NCBI RefSeq assembly: GCF_033115175.1
Contig: NC_084831.1
Location: 79,989,502-80,053,501, forward strand
Direction of reading: 5' to 3'
Length of the DNA: 64,000 nucleotides
From: Lepus europaeus
Lineage: Eukaryota; Chordata; Mammalia; Lagomorpha; Leporidae
Made by a program: the position numbers and the translations under genes. Shown piece by piece: positions 1 through 13,000 of the stretch; the stretch's first letter is position 1, and the number at the start of each line of letters is the position of its first letter. The notes below the pieces were generated by a model. It searched no databases. It was not told the origin of the DNA and was given only the letters and a program-made list of their open reading frames with translations.

Positions 1-122
1 GAGCCATCACCTACTGCCTCCCATGGTGCACACTAGCAGGAAGCTGGAATCAGAAGCAGGGGCAGGACTGGAATCAAGGTACCCCAAGGGTATGTTAACT
101 GATGCACCGAATGCCTGCCCCC
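1..122 (-). repeat. C-SINE (older subfamily), tail cut by window edge
   Basis: Reads as the reverse complement of the C-SINE body and head: 'agcaggaagctggaatcaga', then 'gatgcaccgaatgcctgccc'. It lies in the intron before the first CLCA1 exon of the window. Confidence 0.8.
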
Positions 123-140
123 ACTGCTTTGTTACTTTTA

Positions 141-200
141 TTTTTAAAAAAAATTTATTTATTTGAAAGGCAGAGTGACAGAGAGAAGCAGAAGTGATGG
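141..200 (-). repeat. C-SINE tail fragment
   Basis: 'atttatttatttgaaaggca' followed by gagtgacagagag is the reverse complement of a C-SINE 3' end. The rest of the element is absent. Confidence 0.65.
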
Positions 201-876
201 GTGGGGGGAGGGAGAGGCAGTAGAATGCATGCTTTTGGTTAGTTTGCAAGGCAAAAAACGTAGGAAAACTCTGTTTCCTGTTTGATTGACTGGACACATA
301 GAGGCAACATCAAGTTGGGAAATACTTAGGAGGAAGTGGAGCAGAGCTGGAGAAAGACCAAGAGTTCAATTACAAACACGTTGAGTTTGAGAAGCCTGTG
401 GGGCATCCAAATGTATTTTGGAGAGAGCTGGAATGTTGGGTGCTTAATGTTCAAACTGGGAGTCCAGGTGAGCAAGTGGGAAGGAAGAGAAGCTTGGTAG
501 TGCAAGGGTGGAGAACAAAGATGTTCCCAGGAGAGGGGTGCTAAAGGGTGGCTGGAAGAGAGAGGTGATGCTCTCACCTGGACACTTTGAGAGTAGGATG
601 GAAGCCCCCAGAACAGGTAGAGAGATTACCGAGGAGTAAAAAGGATCTAATGATATTAAAGACATGGTTTGAAACAGGGAATCTGAGTTACAATTATGAT
701 TTTCCCCAGGAGCGCTCTACAGTGATTGTGGGATTGAGCCAAGGTTATGGGTTAACAGGGCAGACTGGGGAGAAGAACAGGAACTTAAAATACTCTTGAT
801 AAAGATTTGAAATATTTCATTCAAATTCTTTGATTTTAGCTTACCACAATGTATATCATTTTGTTGACAATTTCAG
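201..876. other. CLCA1 intron, no recognised feature
   Basis: Intronic sequence up to the acceptor at 875-876. The short open frames on either strand show no family resemblance. No repeat was recognised. Confidence 0.5.
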
Positions 877-1095
877 GTGGTTGAATTCTGTACAGAACAA
901 AACCACAATAATGAAGCTCCAAACTTGCAAAACCAAAGATGCAATTTCCGAAGTACGTGGGAAGTGATCAGCGATTCTGAGGACTTCAAGAAAACTACTC
1001 CCATGACAACCCAGCCACCCACTCCCACCTTCTCACTGCTGCAGATTGGACAAAGAATCGTGTGTTTAGTCCTGGATAAGTCTGGAAGCATGTCG
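877..1095 (+). CDS. CLCA1: CLCA1 exon: linker and start of VWA domain
   Basis: 73 codons, phase 0 at both ends. The acceptor is tttcag at 871-876 and the donor is gtacgt at 1096. The start [11 protein letters not shown] matches CLCA1. The last codons give [10 protein letters not shown], which is the first VWA strand and the DxSxS part of the MIDAS metal site (1075-1089). Confidence 0.96.
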
Positions 1096-4000
1096 GTACG
1101 TTCAGTGACGCTCGGTCTTTTGGGTGCTGGCCGCAGACATGTGTGCAGTGTGATCTGGACCACAACGTGGAACTCACTGGGAATAAACACACCCCCAAGG
1201 GTCAGAGCAGTTACAACCACATTGCCAGCAGGAACGCCCAACTCAGCTGTGTCCACAGAGATTGAGCCAAGTTAAATTAGTTTTTAACTATGAGCAAAGA
1301 TCTGATGAGTGACATGAGTTTCACTTTGTCTGTGCTTCACTGACAATATACAGTGTCTAGAGTCCTATGTAGGACTTATCTAGAACTCTCACTAGAGCAA
1401 TGAATCTTAATGGTTATGTAATCTGGCTTTAAGTTTTGCTGTTTAAACAAAGTCCTCTTAAATTTTACGTAAAATTAAAGATGCTGCCAAATATAAATGA
1501 GAAACGTTCGCCTAGGAAGATGATACCTCAAGTAAGCTTGCTGTCATTTTATTCTGCATTGAGTCAGCCACTTCCAAATCCTTCTCTCCTGTTCTGAGTT
1601 TGTCCTCCTTCTCCATTCAGAGTGACAACCGCCTCAATCGACTGAATCAAGCAGGCAAGCTTTTCCTGCTGCAGATCATTGAGCAGGGGTCCTGGGTTGG
1701 GATGGTGACCTTTGACAGTGCTGCCCAAGTACGAAGTGAACTCAGACAGATCAACAGTGGCACCGACAGAGAAGCCCTCACCAAAAGCTTACCCACAGTG
1801 CCCGCGGGAGGGACATCCATCTGCTCTGGGCTCCGAGTGGCATTTTCGGTAAGACATGAATCCCGATCAGACTTTGCAACGTCTGCAATTTATGTTTCTT
1901 AAGAAATTTCCATTTCTGGTGATTCCCAACATGCCTAGTGGCTCACTGAATTAGACAGCCAAGAGCAGAGCAATAGTTCAAATGCTGCAAGGACACAGGT
2001 CTCCAAAGCTCTTGTTAACTAATTCGTTCATGCATTTGTGCTTTCTGCCTCTGTGCATTTGTACCTGCATTCCAAATATTCACACTGCACCCTCTGCTTG
2101 CCTGGCACTTTGCTGGGCACTAAGAATACCAGGAGGGCCAAACAGACACCACCCCTCCTGTCCTGGAGCTTGTATTTTTATTGGTAGGGTCACGCTATCC
2201 ACACGGTAACACAAGTAAGTGTACATGCACAAACTACAATACAGCTTTGAGGAACTCTTTCAATCCAGATATTGTCAAGCTCTTTATTTAGTTGATCCAT
2301 TAAGTCTTTGACTATAATGTAAATTATAATTATGTTATCTCGAAACCTAAGATTTTAAATTTTAAAAAAGGTGCATGAGGATCTTCTAAAGGGAAGAGAC
2401 CCTGCGAGTATGATTCAACTTTGAGGCAGCTGAATATTCCAGATTTTTCAGCAAATTGGACTCCCTTTTGGGAAAGCAAATGGTTTATTTATGGAACAGG
2501 AGGACTTAGAAACTGTAAATAAGATTGTCCTGGGGTCATATCTAAAGCTCTCATCTGACCATCCAATCCCACTGTCCCTCTACTTAGATATAAATGTCTT
2601 CATTTTTCAGTGCAATTAACTTAAAATTCCTCCATCAAATATTTAAGATCCTTCATGATAAAGCTCCCTCCCACCTTTCCAGGCTGCCAGGCATCCTGAG
2701 TTCAAGCAAATTGGATCACCTGTCCTTCAGAGCGTCCACTCTTTTGCCAGGTTTACCCTCACCGCGAGTTCTTCTTCCTCCTTTCTTTTCACCTCAAGTC
2801 ACAGCATTCTGCAAAGAGTCATCACTATCCCATCTGATCCTGACATCTCTCTTGGTCCTTCCAACTCTACAGAGTCTCTCTCTCTGAATCGTATGACTGT
2901 TTTCTTTAAAAATGCCTCTGTGACTGGTAAACTCTTCTGTCTTAGACTCTAACCATGTGTTTCAATCAAGCATAACTTCTTTAGGGGTAGGGCTTCTCTT
3001 TTCACCTCCCAGACTGTGGGCATATATCATTTATACAGGTCCTAATAAGTAAATTGAATTGTTATTTAATGCACTAATAACACCTGATGCTTAATTGCTA
3101 CAAACATGGAATGCTGTATTCTATATACACATAGAATATATACAACATTCTGTATTTGTTTAGAGCCCACCTCACTACATAAAACAAAGAATGGGAGGCT
3201 GAAAGAGACTGGTCAGCCTAGGGACTCAGAACCTCGAAGTATCTTGGCAGTTCTGCCCTCTGCCTGCTCTTCTGGCACGACACATGCTACCGGGGCTGTT
3301 CCACCTTCCTGAGTGGCAGTGGGGACATGTAGTTTCCAGCTCACACTGTTTGCTGTAGACACTGGGTTGGACCATCTCCTCGAATGCTGCCTGCCCTTCT
3401 GGCCCTTATATTCCTCCTTGAAGCTCAGTTCTCCTAAAGGAGTTTCTATCACATTCACAGTCAGCAGCAAAGCCCTCCTCCAGCACCTGTACACATCTGG
3501 GCTCCATTGCCTGTGCCACCCACTCAAGCTTTGATTAAAGAAGCAAATGAGGGAGGAAAACAGCCCAGGAAATCCCTGGTGTGCTGTACTGAACTCCTAC
3601 TATGCAAAACCCTGAGATGACTCATGCCACGTGGTGTCCAGATCCAGAACTTCGGGCTCAGCATTTTCCATTCAGATGCATGACAGAGCATGTGAGAGAT
3701 GTAATAGAGATTTAGAAGAGTGCTCCTCCTCCCCCAGAGTCTGGGCAATGGGGCAGAGGGCCTTGGCTCCTGCACTCTATTCAAGTCTCTGCTGCTGGCT
3801 GCTGCTGGCTGCTGCAGGACCCTGGTCGGGTCTCTCTTGGGCTCCTTGTAGTGATGTCTGCTGTGGTTACAGAACCTGTTCCCCTGGCTTGATCAGAGCC
3901 CCCTGGTCCTCCTCAGCTGCCTCAGCCCCACTCCGGATGTCACTGTTGGGGTAGAGCCTTGAGCACACCAAGTCTCCCACCTGACTACAGGCCACCTATG

Positions 4001-7000
4001 CAATGCTCAGCCTTCACCTCAGGACTAGGTGCTCTCTCACCTGCTGATGATCAGTTCAGCCGCCTCTCCAACCCCTGCACCTTGGTCAGACCAAGATCAT
4101 GACCAGCACTGACAGGCTCCTGGGCTCTGGGCTCCTTCATGTGCTGACAGTCACAGCTCTCCTGTCTTCCCATATCATCAGAAACTTCCATGGGGGGGTG
4201 GGCAGTCTCATCTCAGTTCAAGCAGGGAACGGGGCAGAAGCCTCCTCTGCCCTCAACTTTCCTTTCCTAATGAAGTCGGCTTCCGTCTCTGAGATTCTGA
4301 TCTGGAGAGAGAAAGTTATAGGATTTGAGGTTGATTACTTACTTTATTTTTGGATCTTTCCTGCCACTTTTGTTTGAAGATTTATTTTATTTATTTGAAA
4401 GGCAGAGTTACAGAGAGGCAGAGTCAGAGAGAGAGAGAGAAAGAGAGAGAGAGAATCTCATCCCTCTGCTGGTTCACTTCCTATATAGACAATGGCCAAG
4501 GATGGACCAGGCCAAAGCCAGGAGACAGGAGCTTTATCTTGGTCTCTCATGTGGTGCAGGGGCCCAAGGACTTGGGCCATTTTCTGATGCTTTCTTAGGT
4601 GCAATCGAGGGAGCTGGATTGGAAGTGGAGCAGCCAGTACTTGAACCAGTGCCCATGTGGGATACCAGCATTGCAGATGGCAGTTTAACCCTTTATGCCA
4701 CAACGCAGGCCCCTTCTGCCACTCTTTTTGAGAAAAACGCAAACTTTGTCTTCTTAAATAGATAAAGCATTCTTGTATCTAATTTTCATTCATAATCATC
4801 TTCAATATAGGCCAAAGGAATAAACTCTCTACATCATATTAAAAAAATGTCATCTGAGTCATAGGGAAAGTTGGGATGTAGGTGTCATATGACAATTAGG
4901 GACTGGAGATTAGTTTGCTTTAATCAGAAGGGATATTAAAAATTTTTAATAACTCATTGTCACCTGGGTAATCTAAACCAATCTAAACCAATAAAAAATA
5001 TGTCCCCTGAATATAATCCTCATGAAGTGAGTGTGGTTTCTGAAGGCATCATGGACACTTGGGAAGCCTGTCAAGGAGAGATCAGGTGAAGGAAACTAAA
5101 ATCTCCTTGATGCCTCATAGCGTCTGATTCCTAGACCTGCCCTAAATCCCACAGCACCCTTCCCTGAAGCTGCTGGCTGAGAGAAAGGAAGATTGTTGAA
5201 GTCCATGAATGGTGTAGTGTAAAATCATATCATCACAAAATAGAGACTCAGCTACTCTGACTCTGGTTTGTTCCCTCTTGTGCCATCTAAGTGCAGTTTT
5301 TCTAAACTCCCTGGCCACCCTGAATCCCATGGTTCCTGTCCTTAGGTGATTAAGAAGAAATACCCGACAGATGGCTCTGAGATCGTGCTGCTGACCGATG
5401 GGGAGGACAACACCATAAAAGTGTGCTTTGACGAAGTGAAGCAAAGTGGAGCCATCATCCACACAGTGGCCCTGGGGCCATCCGCAGCTCTGGAACTAGA
5501 GGAGCTGTCCAAAATGACAGGTGAGAGAGTGCCTGTTGAGAGTGCTGTGCTGCCTCTGCCACTGGACCGAGAGCTTCAATGTACTAGGAGAGGAGAAAAG
5601 GAAACTGGTGGGAGGGTCATCTTCTTGGCCATCCAGATGCCCTGACACCCAAGTAACCCTGAGAACTAACTCCACCCATTTATTTTAAGGCCTTGATTCT
5701 AGGACTGGAGCAGTCTAGAGATGATGGGACCAGTACAGCCGTCTGATGGGAACTTGGGGCTCTCTTTCCAGGCATCGTTTAAGAACTAGAAAAATCTAAT
5801 AGGTTAACCAAGAGCCATTTCCTTCCAGTTGTCAGCTGGCTAAGAGACCTGGGCCCACAGATGACCAGTCTCTAATACATACTACTAAGCTGCGAGTTCT
5901 GTGTTAGCAATAGCAAGAGTAATGAGGCACGAAGAAGGGGGCCTTCAACTTTCCCCAGGGAAGATTGGTCTAAGAAGGAAGACAGAAGCTGGTGAACAAT
6001 ATCAATGGCCACTGAAAAGGTAGCTCACAACGCAGTTTCTTCATAACACGCTAATGTGTGGTGCACCTGACTCGCAGACACAGACAGATGGTTGAAATAG
6101 ACCTTGTTTGTTCTTGGCTTCTTTAGCACAGTAGGTGAGCACAATTTTCTTTCTGTTTTTATACTTGATCTTAGCCAAAAGGCCAAGAAGTGATATCTTT
6201 CTGTTTTTAAATTTAGAGACAATACTGCGAATACCAAAGATTACACTAAGCAATTACCTTCTGAGACAGTTAAAATGACAGAACTGTTTGAGTCTAATAC
6301 TATTTGTGCTGGGCTGGGTTTCCCAGAAGCAGAGCCTGAGACAGAGATTTGGGTGCATGGGATGGACAGAAGGAGAGCTTCAGGAGAACGGGAAGGAGGG
6401 CAAAATGGGTTGAGGAAGGAGCGTAGGGTGGATGTGGACTTTGTCAGATTCTAGCTGAAGCCTGATCCCACGGAGGCTCTGCATGATGAATGCATCGCAG
6501 ACTTGATGCCACAGTGTCCATCAGTCACTGGCTGTGGATGTCAGGGCGAGGAAAAGGCGAGGGGTATTATTACTCTAGGTAGGGTGGCCCCTTTGGTAAG
6601 GTAATGCTCTGGAAAAGGGGGCACCTATAAGCTACGAGCAGCCAATACTTAAAGTGGGGAAAGATGCATCACACAGGTAAGGGGGTATGGGCGAGACGTC
6701 AATGGTGTTACTGAAATACCTTCCTTAAGGTTGGATAGAATTTCAACAGTTTGCTTATTTTTTTAAAAAATGTATTTATTTAAAAACCCACAATGAGGTT
6801 TCACCCCAATTAGAATGGCTATCATCAAAAATCAAAAAATAACAAATACTATCAAGGATGTGGGGGAAAAGGTACCCTAGTGCATCATTGGTGGGAATGT
6901 AAGCTAGTATAAGCATTATGGAAGACAATATGGAGATCCTCAGAAATCTGAAAACATAGCTACAATATGTTCTAGCCATCCCACTCCTGGGAATTTACCC

Positions 7001-10000
7001 AAAGGAAATGTAATCAGCATATGAAAAGTTATCTGTACCCCTATGTTAATAGTAGCTCAATTCACAATAGCTAAGATACAGAATCAACCCAGATGTCCAT
7101 CAACTGATAAAGAAATTATGGTATATATACATGATGGAATACTAATCAGCCATAAAAAGAATGAAATCTTGTCGTTCAAAGCAAAATAGATGCAATTGGA
7201 GACCATTATGCTTAGTGAAATAAGCAAACCCTCAAAGGACAAATATCACGTTTCCTTTATGAGTGATAACTAATATAGAGAGTACAAAAATACAAAGTAT
7301 ATGAGTGAAATTTACATTTTGAGATTTGGTTATTGTTTGTAGCTCCTGTCTATACTCCTGATAAACAGTGGTTATTCCAGTTACTAATTGTTGAATCCTT
7401 TATTTAGTGGAGGATTAGGTTTTTGATTATAAACTACATTGAAAGGATGTCATTGTAAAAATTAAAAGAAAAATAAGAAAGGAAGGAGGAGGGAGGGTTT
7501 GAGCGAGGGAGGGTAGGGTGTGAAGTATCATTATGTTCTCAAAACTGTATATCTGAAATACATGAAATTTGTTGCCTTTATATAAAAATATTTTAAAAGT
7601 TAATTAATTAATTTATTTGAAAGGCAGAGCTGCAGAGAGAGAGTGAAAGACACGGATAGAGATCTTCCATCACTGGTTCACTCCCTAAATGCCTCAACAG
7701 CCAGGGCTGGGCCAGGCCAAAGTCAAGAGTCTGGAATTTCATCCAGGCTTTCCACATGAATTCAGGGACCTAAGCATTTGGGCCATCATCCCCTGCTTTC
7801 CCAGTCACATTATCAGACAGCTGGATCAGAAGCAGAGCAGCCGAGAGTTGAACCAGTGCTCATATTGGAAGCCAGCATTGCAGGCAGTGGCTTAACCCAC
7901 AGCAACACGATGCCAGGTCCCATTTCCACAGCTTAAAAGTACTTTCATATCACCTGTGCTAGATGTACTTATTCTAAATAGTTCTAGACAGCAAGGTCTG
8001 CTGTATACATTTATTATTTTTACTATATAACATACTTTCCTGTAACTGTCTCTTTGCCCATGTTATTCCTTACTATCACCACATAAGATATCTTTCCTGA
8101 TTAATAAGAAAGCTAAGTTTGTTAGAATTATATCTCAAATAAGAATAAATCAAGAGTCTTGGAATAAGGCTTGATTGTTTCTTACACATAAAAGTGAATG
8201 ACTTCTAAAATGCACATTTTATGTTATTAATTTTGGCCTGTCAGAGATTTGTGGCTGCTTTGCAGGTAGCGAAGTAGCCAGATGACTGAGATGTTGCTGA
8301 AGCTATTATTAACTAGGAATAAAACTTAATACTGGGGAGAAAGTTTGACACAGTGGATAAAGCCACCGCTTGAGACACTGCATCCCATATTGGAGTGCGT
8401 AGGTTTGAGTCCCACCTCTGCTCTCCATTCCAGCTTCCTGCTAATGTGTACCTTGGGAGGCAGCAGATGATGGCTGAACTACTTGGATCCCTGCCACCCA
8501 TGTGGGAGACCTTGACTGAGTTCCTGGCTCCTGACTTCATCCTGGAACAACTTTGACTGTTATGGGCATTTGGGAAGTGAACCAGTTGATTGAAATTCTT
8601 TCTCTCTGCCTTTCAAATAAAACCAACTAATTAATTTAAATTTTTAAAAATAGTGCTAACTTCTGAGTTAATTTGGGCACATGTTTGATGTCTATCTATT
8701 TATACTTCATTAATATAATGACAAATTTATTTTGCATGTTCTGCTACCTTTTAACAGATGTTTAATTTATTCAAAAGGCAGAGTTACAGAGAGAGGAAGA
8801 GATAGAGAGAACATCTAGTCACTGATTCACTTCCCAAATGGCTGCAATGGCTGGGGCTGGGCCAGGCTGAAGCCAGGAAAAGAGCTTCTTCCAGGTCTCC
8901 AACATGGATAGCAAGTACCCAAGCACTTGGGCCATCTTCTGATGCTTTTCCCAGGTGCATTAGCAGGGAGTTGGATTGGAAATGGAGCAGCCAAGACAGG
9001 AACAGGGGCCGATATGGGATGCCAGTGTCACAGGCGGAGGCTTTACCTGCTACACCACAGTGCCATCCCCATATTCTGCTGTCTTAACAATTGCTGAAAT
9101 GTTGCAAATGCTGGCTTTCTGGAACGTAATTTCTAATGATATAATTGCATTTCAGGAGGTTTACAGACATATGCCTCAGATCAAGTGCAGAACAATGGCC
9201 TCATCGATGCTTTCGGGGCCCTCTCATCAGGAAACGGAGCCCCCTCTCAGCACGCCATCCAGGTTGGGGCTTTTCCTCTTTCACCCTTCATGTCTCTGTG
9301 TAGTCACAGCCACCACAGAGAATTTAATGGTGCAAAGTTTTGGGCTCTGCATTCTTCTCATAGTGAATCAAAATAAAAATAGAAGGTCATGCCTGGTATT
9401 AGACATTATTTCTAAAATGCAACACTACTCACTTAAACAAAAGTTTGGAAGTAATGCTAAGTAAATTCCTTAGAGAAACCAGCAACATAATAATGGGCAC
9501 AGAGAGTCTTTCATAATAACATCTGTTATGAAGCACTCCTAGGAAGATGAGAATAATCGGCTCAGAATTTTCTTCAGATTAGATCATCTCAATCTCGATT
9601 TTCTGGACAAAGGCTCAGCCTAGTACAGGGATTCTTTGCTCTATTTTTCCATTACCTCACATCCCTGATATTTGCCAAGAGTTTCATATTATGAATGGAA
9701 AGCAGTTTGTGCAAGGGAAAGTCTATGGTGTCTGTCCAGACAGCTGGACCTTGGTCCAAGGTCCGCCATTAACCTTCTGACCCCAGTAAAGAAGTTCACC
9801 TCCGTGGGCCTTCGTTTCTCCACAAGGTAGGAACCAGAATCCCTCCAGAGGCCACTATTTTTAAAATGTCAGGGAAACTGAATTGTCTTTCAAATGTTGG
9901 GACCATTCCAGATGAAGGACAAATGCATTTTAAAAGGTCCTTTTCCAGTAGTTACAGAGATTATTCACATGAGTTTTTAGAGACAATAGGTAATTGGCAC

Positions 10001-13000
10001 TCACAACAGTGTCAATTGTAACTTTTATTATGAAAATTTGGATAAAAGTAAATTCCAATGCATAAGAATAAGAGATTTCAAAACAAGATGTCTGGTCTGA
10101 TGTAGCATTTATTTAATCTAAGAATTATACCCATTTGGGTTATCCTGGTTCTAATCTAGAAAATTAAATGCAAGGCCTCATTTGAAAGGTGAGGAATGTG
10201 TCTTAGAAACGTATTTCAACCAATGAAGGGACAAGTTCACCACCAGGCAGTTTCTGCCCATTATGTTTATATTTAAGAAACCTAACAGGGAGAGAGATGG
10301 GGAATGAGCAAGAGTCATTTACTGACCTGTCACAGGATTCAGATTTAAGACACTTTCACCAAGATCATCCATGATCTACTGTGAAACTGGAAAGTCTGGC
10401 TCCATGACCAGGCCACTCCATCTCCTAATGGTCCCAACTTTTGGACAACTGAGAACCGTGGAGGAGCTAGGCCTCAAAATCACATTTTCTCCACAAGCTT
10501 TGTTGGTCCTTCCCCACATTAATGCTTGCTCTGCTGCAAGTCCCTTCTTTTCTAACAGCACATCCGCCTTGGCCTCGACCACAAAGACACTTGACCTAGC
10601 AGTTACTTGCCTGTAATTCAAACTCTCCCTGTGTGAGGAAAAACTCAGTCTCAACCAGTCCCCTTAAGGGTTTAAAGGCTAACATGAGATGAGCTTCATG
10701 CTTTTTATAGGGTAAAAACACCATGTGTTATATGTCAGAAGTCTGATACAAAAATCCTATGAGTATTCACAGGACAGAAGGCTTGTTTACAATGGGTCAG
10801 GGAGATTGACATCAGAGAACACTAAGACCTAGACAAATGAGGAAGAACGTCAAGTCTTCCAGGGAGGATGACAAAGGCCAGGGATTCATGAAGGTCATTT
10901 GGGGAAGTGGCCTTGTGTGGGTGGAGGAGGGGAAAAGTGTGGGTGCTAAGGCTGCAAAGCTGATTTTGAACTAGGTCAATCATAGGTCCAAAATACCACA
11001 CCAAGGGCTACAGGCTTTTAATGGTGGCACTGGGGGTTAGGGACTGAGCAGGGAAGACCCCATGAAAGGAGCTTTGTTTTCCAGAAAGTAAGCAGCTGTT
11101 TTTCTTAACAGCTTGAGAGTAAGGGGTCAACCCTCCAGAACAAAGAGTGGATGAATGGCACGGTGGTTGTGGACAGCACTGTGGGAAACGACACACTGTT
11201 TCTTGTCACCTGGACAACGCAACGTCCCCAGATTCTTCTCTGGGATCCCAGCGGGAAGAAGCAGAATGGCTTCACAGTGGACACAAACACCAAAATGGCG
11301 TACCTCCACATCCCCGGCACTGCCCAGGTATGGAGCCAGCTTTTTTCCTTATTACAATTTAATAAATTTAAATAAATAATTGTGGCATTTTAAATGCTGG
11401 CATTTTCCAAAAGGGGAATCAGTACTGAACTGAAGAGAAATAATCTCCATCTGATAAAAATCACTCAGTGTGCCAGTAAGTCCAGAGAAAGAAAATCAGG
11501 GCTATTTTTTCCAAGCATAAAAAGAGAACCTTCAAATTGGTTGGCAGTCAAGGTGCAAAATGGTCCTTAAAGCTTTGGGATCATGGAAAGTAGTTCCACT
11601 ACCCCAGGAACTCATGTCTTAAATATCAGAGCAAATGATATGGACACTCCTTTCAGATCTCAGTGTCTCCCATAGCCATTTTGTTGATCATGGGGACCAT
11701 TGAATTAATCCAAATACACCAAAGATTCCCCTGGATGTCATAGCATCAAAGCCACCCACACCTTCTTTGGTATGTTTACAACATGCTTACATCGGATAGG
11801 CTTCTCCTGTAGGTAACATTGAGGTCACGTTATGTCACCTCCAGTACAGTCACTGGAAATGTCTCCATTTGTTTTGGTCAGGTGGGCGTTTGGAAATACA
11901 GTCTGCAAGCAAGCTCACAAACGCTAACCCTGACTGTCACCTCCCGCGCATCCAGTGCCACCTTGCCTCCAATTACCGTGACCTCCAAAATGAACCAGGA
12001 CACAGGCAAATTCCCCAGTCCCATGATAGTTTATGTGTCTATTCGCCAAGGAGCCGCACCAATTCTCGGAGCCCGTGTCACAGCTCTCATTGAATCAGTG
12101 AGTGGAAAAACTGTGACCTTGGAATTGTTCGACAATGGAGCAGGTAAGTACTCAAGAAACTGGAACGTTTATCTTTCCCTTTCCAAGAAGCAAACCGAGC
12201 ATCGCAGGAGGGCATGGTCCGGTAAGTATAGTGAGAAGCAAGGCCCAGCACTGGGGGTTCTCTGCCTTCCCCACAATTCTTAAATTTGAAAATGTTGGGG
12301 AAAAATGCAGAAGGGCCCACCTTTAGCTTCTGCAAAGCCCAAGATGCATTAGTGGTTCAAACACAGTAATCTCAAAGACTCTAGGGAGTTGTCAGACCCC
12401 CTGAAAAGGGGAAGGAGCAAACTGAATAGATACCTGTGATAGGCATACACACGAGTGTGCACCTGTGAACATGAATGTTCTTCAAAAGTTTATGGGGAAA
12501 TCAAATTAAAAGATAAATTTATTTTTGGTGCATAAAAGTTTGGAATTCTTGCATACAAGTGCATACACATATATACATATGTCTATACATAGTGATATAT
12601 ATATATATATATATATATACACAAAGGTATATATACATGAAGATATGGCATATATAAAATTTTTATTTTATCTTCACTACACAAATTTTAGATATGATTA
12701 TACCTACATTACAGGTGAAGAAACTGAAGCTTTACTATTTATTTATTTAAAGATTTATTTATTTGAAAGGCAGAGAGAAGGGGAGAGACAGAGATATCTT
12801 TCATCTGCCAATTCACTCCCCAAATAGCCACAACGGCAAGGGCTGAGCCAGACAAAAGCCAGGAACCAGGAGCTTCTTCTGGCTCTTCCACATGGGTGCA
12901 GAGGTCCAAGCACTTGGAACATCATCTGAAGCATCTCTGGGCACATTAGCAGGCAGCTGGATCATAAGTGGAGTAGCAGCATTGAATATGGGACCACAGG

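Noticed and set aside
877-1275. 132-codon open frame read as one protein
   Set aside because: Only 877-1095 is exon. After the gtacgt donor the residues no longer match CLCA1 and the true frame resumes at 1621.
11819-11881. Upstream extension of the exon at 11882, using a cryptic acceptor near 11813
   Set aside because: The extra residues do not fit CLCA1, and the acceptor at 11880-11881 restores the expected QVGVWKYS join.
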